In this document: positions 61,627 to 64,000 of the stretch, piece after piece | Position numbering within the stretch: position 1 is the stretch's first letter | Layout: each line of letters starts with the position of its first letter | Source of the DNA: Membranipora membranacea | Lineage: Eukaryota > Bryozoa > Gymnolaemata > Cheilostomatida > Membraniporidae | NCBI GenBank assembly: GCA_914767715.1 | Contig: OU612068.1 | Span: forward strand, 22,756,001 to 22,820,000 | DNA length: 64,000 nt | Direction of reading: 5' to 3' | Position numbers and translations under genes: made by a program | Notes under the pieces: generated by a model | Seen by the model: the letters and a program-made list of their open reading frames with translations, nothing else | Databases searched by the model: none | What the model was told of the DNA's origin: nothing

Positions 61627-62463
61627 AACTGATAGGACTTAACAACTAACTACAACACACTACACAACTACTACAACACAACTTTGATCGTCATGATACT
61701 GTCTGTTTATACGTATTTATATTTTAGTGTGCTATACTTTTCTTCCGCGTCTTGTCATTTCAATTCTTTCCTACAGACACTTATACACTTATTATGTAGT
61801 AGCCAGAACTTCCGAGCTTAGCTGTTTTTGTCATTGTCTATAGATTCATACCGATATTTTCATGTTCTATACTTAACAACAGTGCCCAGTCATTTATTCC
61901 ATGCCGACATTTTAGTGTAGTAGACTCAACTTCAATTCTCAGCTGTTTTGGTAATGTCTTTTTATTCATACTGATATTTAATATGTGCTATACTTCCCTT
62001 CTGTGCCTGGTCATTTCTTTCATACAGAAACTTTTATGGCATAGACCCAACTTCAGTGCTCTGCTGTTTTTGACATTGCCTTTTTATTCTATTCTTTACT
62101 AAACAGTGCCTGGCCATTGATGCCGCGGAGACAAGTTAGTGTAGTAGACCCAGCTTCAGTTCTCAGCCGTTTTGAGACTGTCTTTTTATTCATACTGCTA
62201 TTTTCATGTCCTATATACTTCACAACAGTCCCTGGTCATTAATTCCGTGCAGACAGTTTGGTGCAGTAGACACAGCTTCTGTTCTCAGCTGTTTTGATAC
62301 AGTCTTTTTATTTGTACTGCTAGTATTTTCATGCACTAGGCTACACTTCAGTATTCATTATATTCCTGAGGATACTTATCCTGCGTTTGGCATTTCATTT
62401 TGACCGATGATCGGTTACAGTGCCTTTTATCTTGCTTTACACGGTACATAGAACGAAAATAAA
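61627..62463 (+). repeat. Degenerate tandem repeats in the 3' UTR of the AT-hook gene
   Basis: Phrases such as CTCAGCTGTTTTG, TCTTTTTATTCATACTG and GTAGTAGAC recur five or six times in steps of roughly 110-120 bases. An AATAAA at 62458-62463 ends the array and is a good polyadenylation signal for the gene. The repeats are in sense orientation in the predicted mRNA. Confidence 0.75.
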
Positions 62464-63344
62464 TTTATTTTTAGTTTTTTTTTTATTTTAAGTTCAGTCA
62501 GAGAACTGGAATCAAGTTCTCTGGTTCAGTGGACAGTTACACAACAAAATAAAGATGTGTTTAAAAACAAACTAAAAATGGTTATCACACAATAATTAAC
62601 TGACTGAAAAGCATCAGCCTCTCATATGAACTATCTTGGCAGTCTACATATAAACAACGAAACAGCAAGCGAAGCCAGGAACAAAAGAATTGACAAAAAT
62701 GAATCATGTCACAACAGTTTCTATACCGATCGGAGCACAACTGTGTCATGAAGGCCCAGTACAGGAGTGGTTATGAAAATAAACATTTATACTGGGTTTG
62801 GTAAGCGCGGAGAATGGCGATAGGCAGTTTCTATTCTGTAGACCTAAAAGACGGCAATATTGACAAGAAAGAACTTCCATACACAAGCCTACAAGTCAGT
62901 CGACGGAGGATCACCAGATAAGTATTGTGAAGCTAACTTGTGACCAGTTGCAATCAGTTAGTAATTTAGGTTGCATAAGCAAGTATGTCCCGATATCATT
63001 GCCCTGTTTAGTGAGAGAGAAGGGGCCAGTACGAACCCCTCGCACTTAATTTGGAAGTAGAAATTCTGGTCAAACAAAAGATCTAGCTAGGATACATGTA
63101 CTGATACCGGTTTCATGGTATGATGTAACAGAATCTCACTCTTTTTGATGGGCGAAGTTAATTTTGACTGATTTGCAGGCTGTGTGTCATTGTCTAGACA
63201 CTGCACCTGAAATATACTTACACTTGAATGTCAAATCCAAATGTTTTAGCAACTGATGAAACACAAAGAGCCTTGCTTAGCCAATTAGTAAAACATGGAA
63301 TTTAATCATTTATCAATCGGTAAAACAAGGAAAGCCTTACTGCT
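62464..63344. other. Intergenic, no gene seen
   Basis: No coding exon, RNA gene or clear repeat was recognised between the polyadenylation signal of the AT-hook gene and the hairpin units that begin at about 63350. Confidence 0.5.
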
Positions 63345-63349
63345 AGCTT

Positions 63350-63986
63350 AGTGACAAAACAGGAGTTGTCTTCTGTTTGAGGTTCAAGCGTTTAATGGAA
63401 TGAACAGTTGGTTCTGTGGAAAACTTGTGCCAAAAAAACAAAAGACAACCTGTGTTAGCACTAAAACCCGCTGAATTCCCTGCTTTACCGATGGGCAGAG
63501 CAAAAAGTTCTTTGTTTATAATTGCCAAACCAATTTAGTAAAGGACAGAAATTATGACTGCACCCAATGGTAAAACTGCTAGTTTTGGTGCTAAAAAAGG
63601 AGTTGTCCTTTACATGTGAAGCAAGCGTTCAACAGAATTGACAGCTGATTCTGTTGAAAGCTTGTGCTGTAAACAAAAGACAACTAATGTTTTAGCACTA
63701 AAACAGAAGAATTCCTTGCTTTACCGATGGTTAAACAAACAGTTCCTTGTTTTACCTATTGGTAATCCACGGAGTTCTTTGCATTAGCCGTTGGCAAAAG
63801 CAAAGAATTGAATGCTGGACCAATGAGTAAAGGATGGAAGTTATGACTGCAACGAAAGTAGTTTAAGTGCTCAAACCAAGGGTTGTCTTCCGGCGCACGC
63901 TATCCATGGAATGACTCCTTGGTGTCATTCTGTGAATAGCGTGCGCCACAGCGGAAGACAACCCTTGGTTTTAGCACTAAAACTAC
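63350..63986. repeat. Three tandem hairpin units
   Basis: Units at about 63350-63466, 63580-63704 and 63858-63986 each pair a left GTTGTCTTC-type arm with a right GAAGACAAC-type arm and end in TTAGCACTAAAAC. The third is the best: AACCAAGGGTTGTCTTCCG and GCGCACGCTAT mirror ATAGCGTGCGC and CGGAAGACAACCCTTGGTT around a loop of about 25 bases. Spacing is 230-280 bases. The array may continue past the window. Confidence 0.75.
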
Positions 63987-64000
63987 AACGAAAGATAAAA

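Overview
This window is nuclear DNA from an animal, most likely an aquatic invertebrate. It is AT-rich, its genes are split by many GT-AG introns, and it carries a complete metazoan RECK gene, a caspase-family gene and 7SL (SRP) RNA genes. I cannot fix the phylum from sequence alone. A sponge, cnidarian or lophotrochozoan are all possible. Most genes had to be assembled by hand from exons. Every junction used in the full gene models keeps the reading phase; one gene (28-30 kb, minus) has an unresolved first junction and an apparent frameshift.

Layout: (a) 415-564, last exon of an unidentified membrane protein. (b) 2.09-2.95 kb, minus strand, a two-exon gene with the architecture of a big defensin precursor. 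(c) 4.97-21.73 kb, plus strand, a 19-exon RECK orthologue of 970 residues (human RECK is 971) with signal peptide, five cysteine-knot motifs, CRD-like region, three Kazal-like modules and a GPI-type tail. (d) 22.8-47.5 kb, a repeat-rich tract with nine complete or broken 7SL RNA genes, several in head-to-head pairs, plus a 41-bp minisatellite of about 37 units (31.9-33.4 kb). Inside the tract lie a four-exon gene for a type II coiled-coil membrane protein (28-30 kb, minus) and a 2.3-kb foldback transposon with 7-bp target duplications (37.3-39.6 kb). (e) 39.9-53.0 kb, a palindrome of about 13 kb whose arms each carry an eight-exon ankyrin-caspase gene, converging tail to tail on a 7SL pair near 46.5 kb. 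The minus copy is open; the plus copy has a stop just before the catalytic half. (f) 54.2-55.7 kb, minus, a secreted, Thr-rich, probably GPI-anchored protein. (g) 57.1-61.6 kb, plus, a ten-exon AT-hook plus Myb/SANT-like nuclear protein with a repeat-bearing 3' UTR. (h) 63.3-64.0 kb, three tandem hairpin units.

How they relate: these are independent eukaryotic genes, not an operon. The parts most worth following are the big-defensin-like gene, the amplified 7SL family (including a copy that has lost its S domain, as the Alu ancestor did), and the inverted ankyrin-caspase pair in which one copy would make a protein without the catalytic His and Cys.
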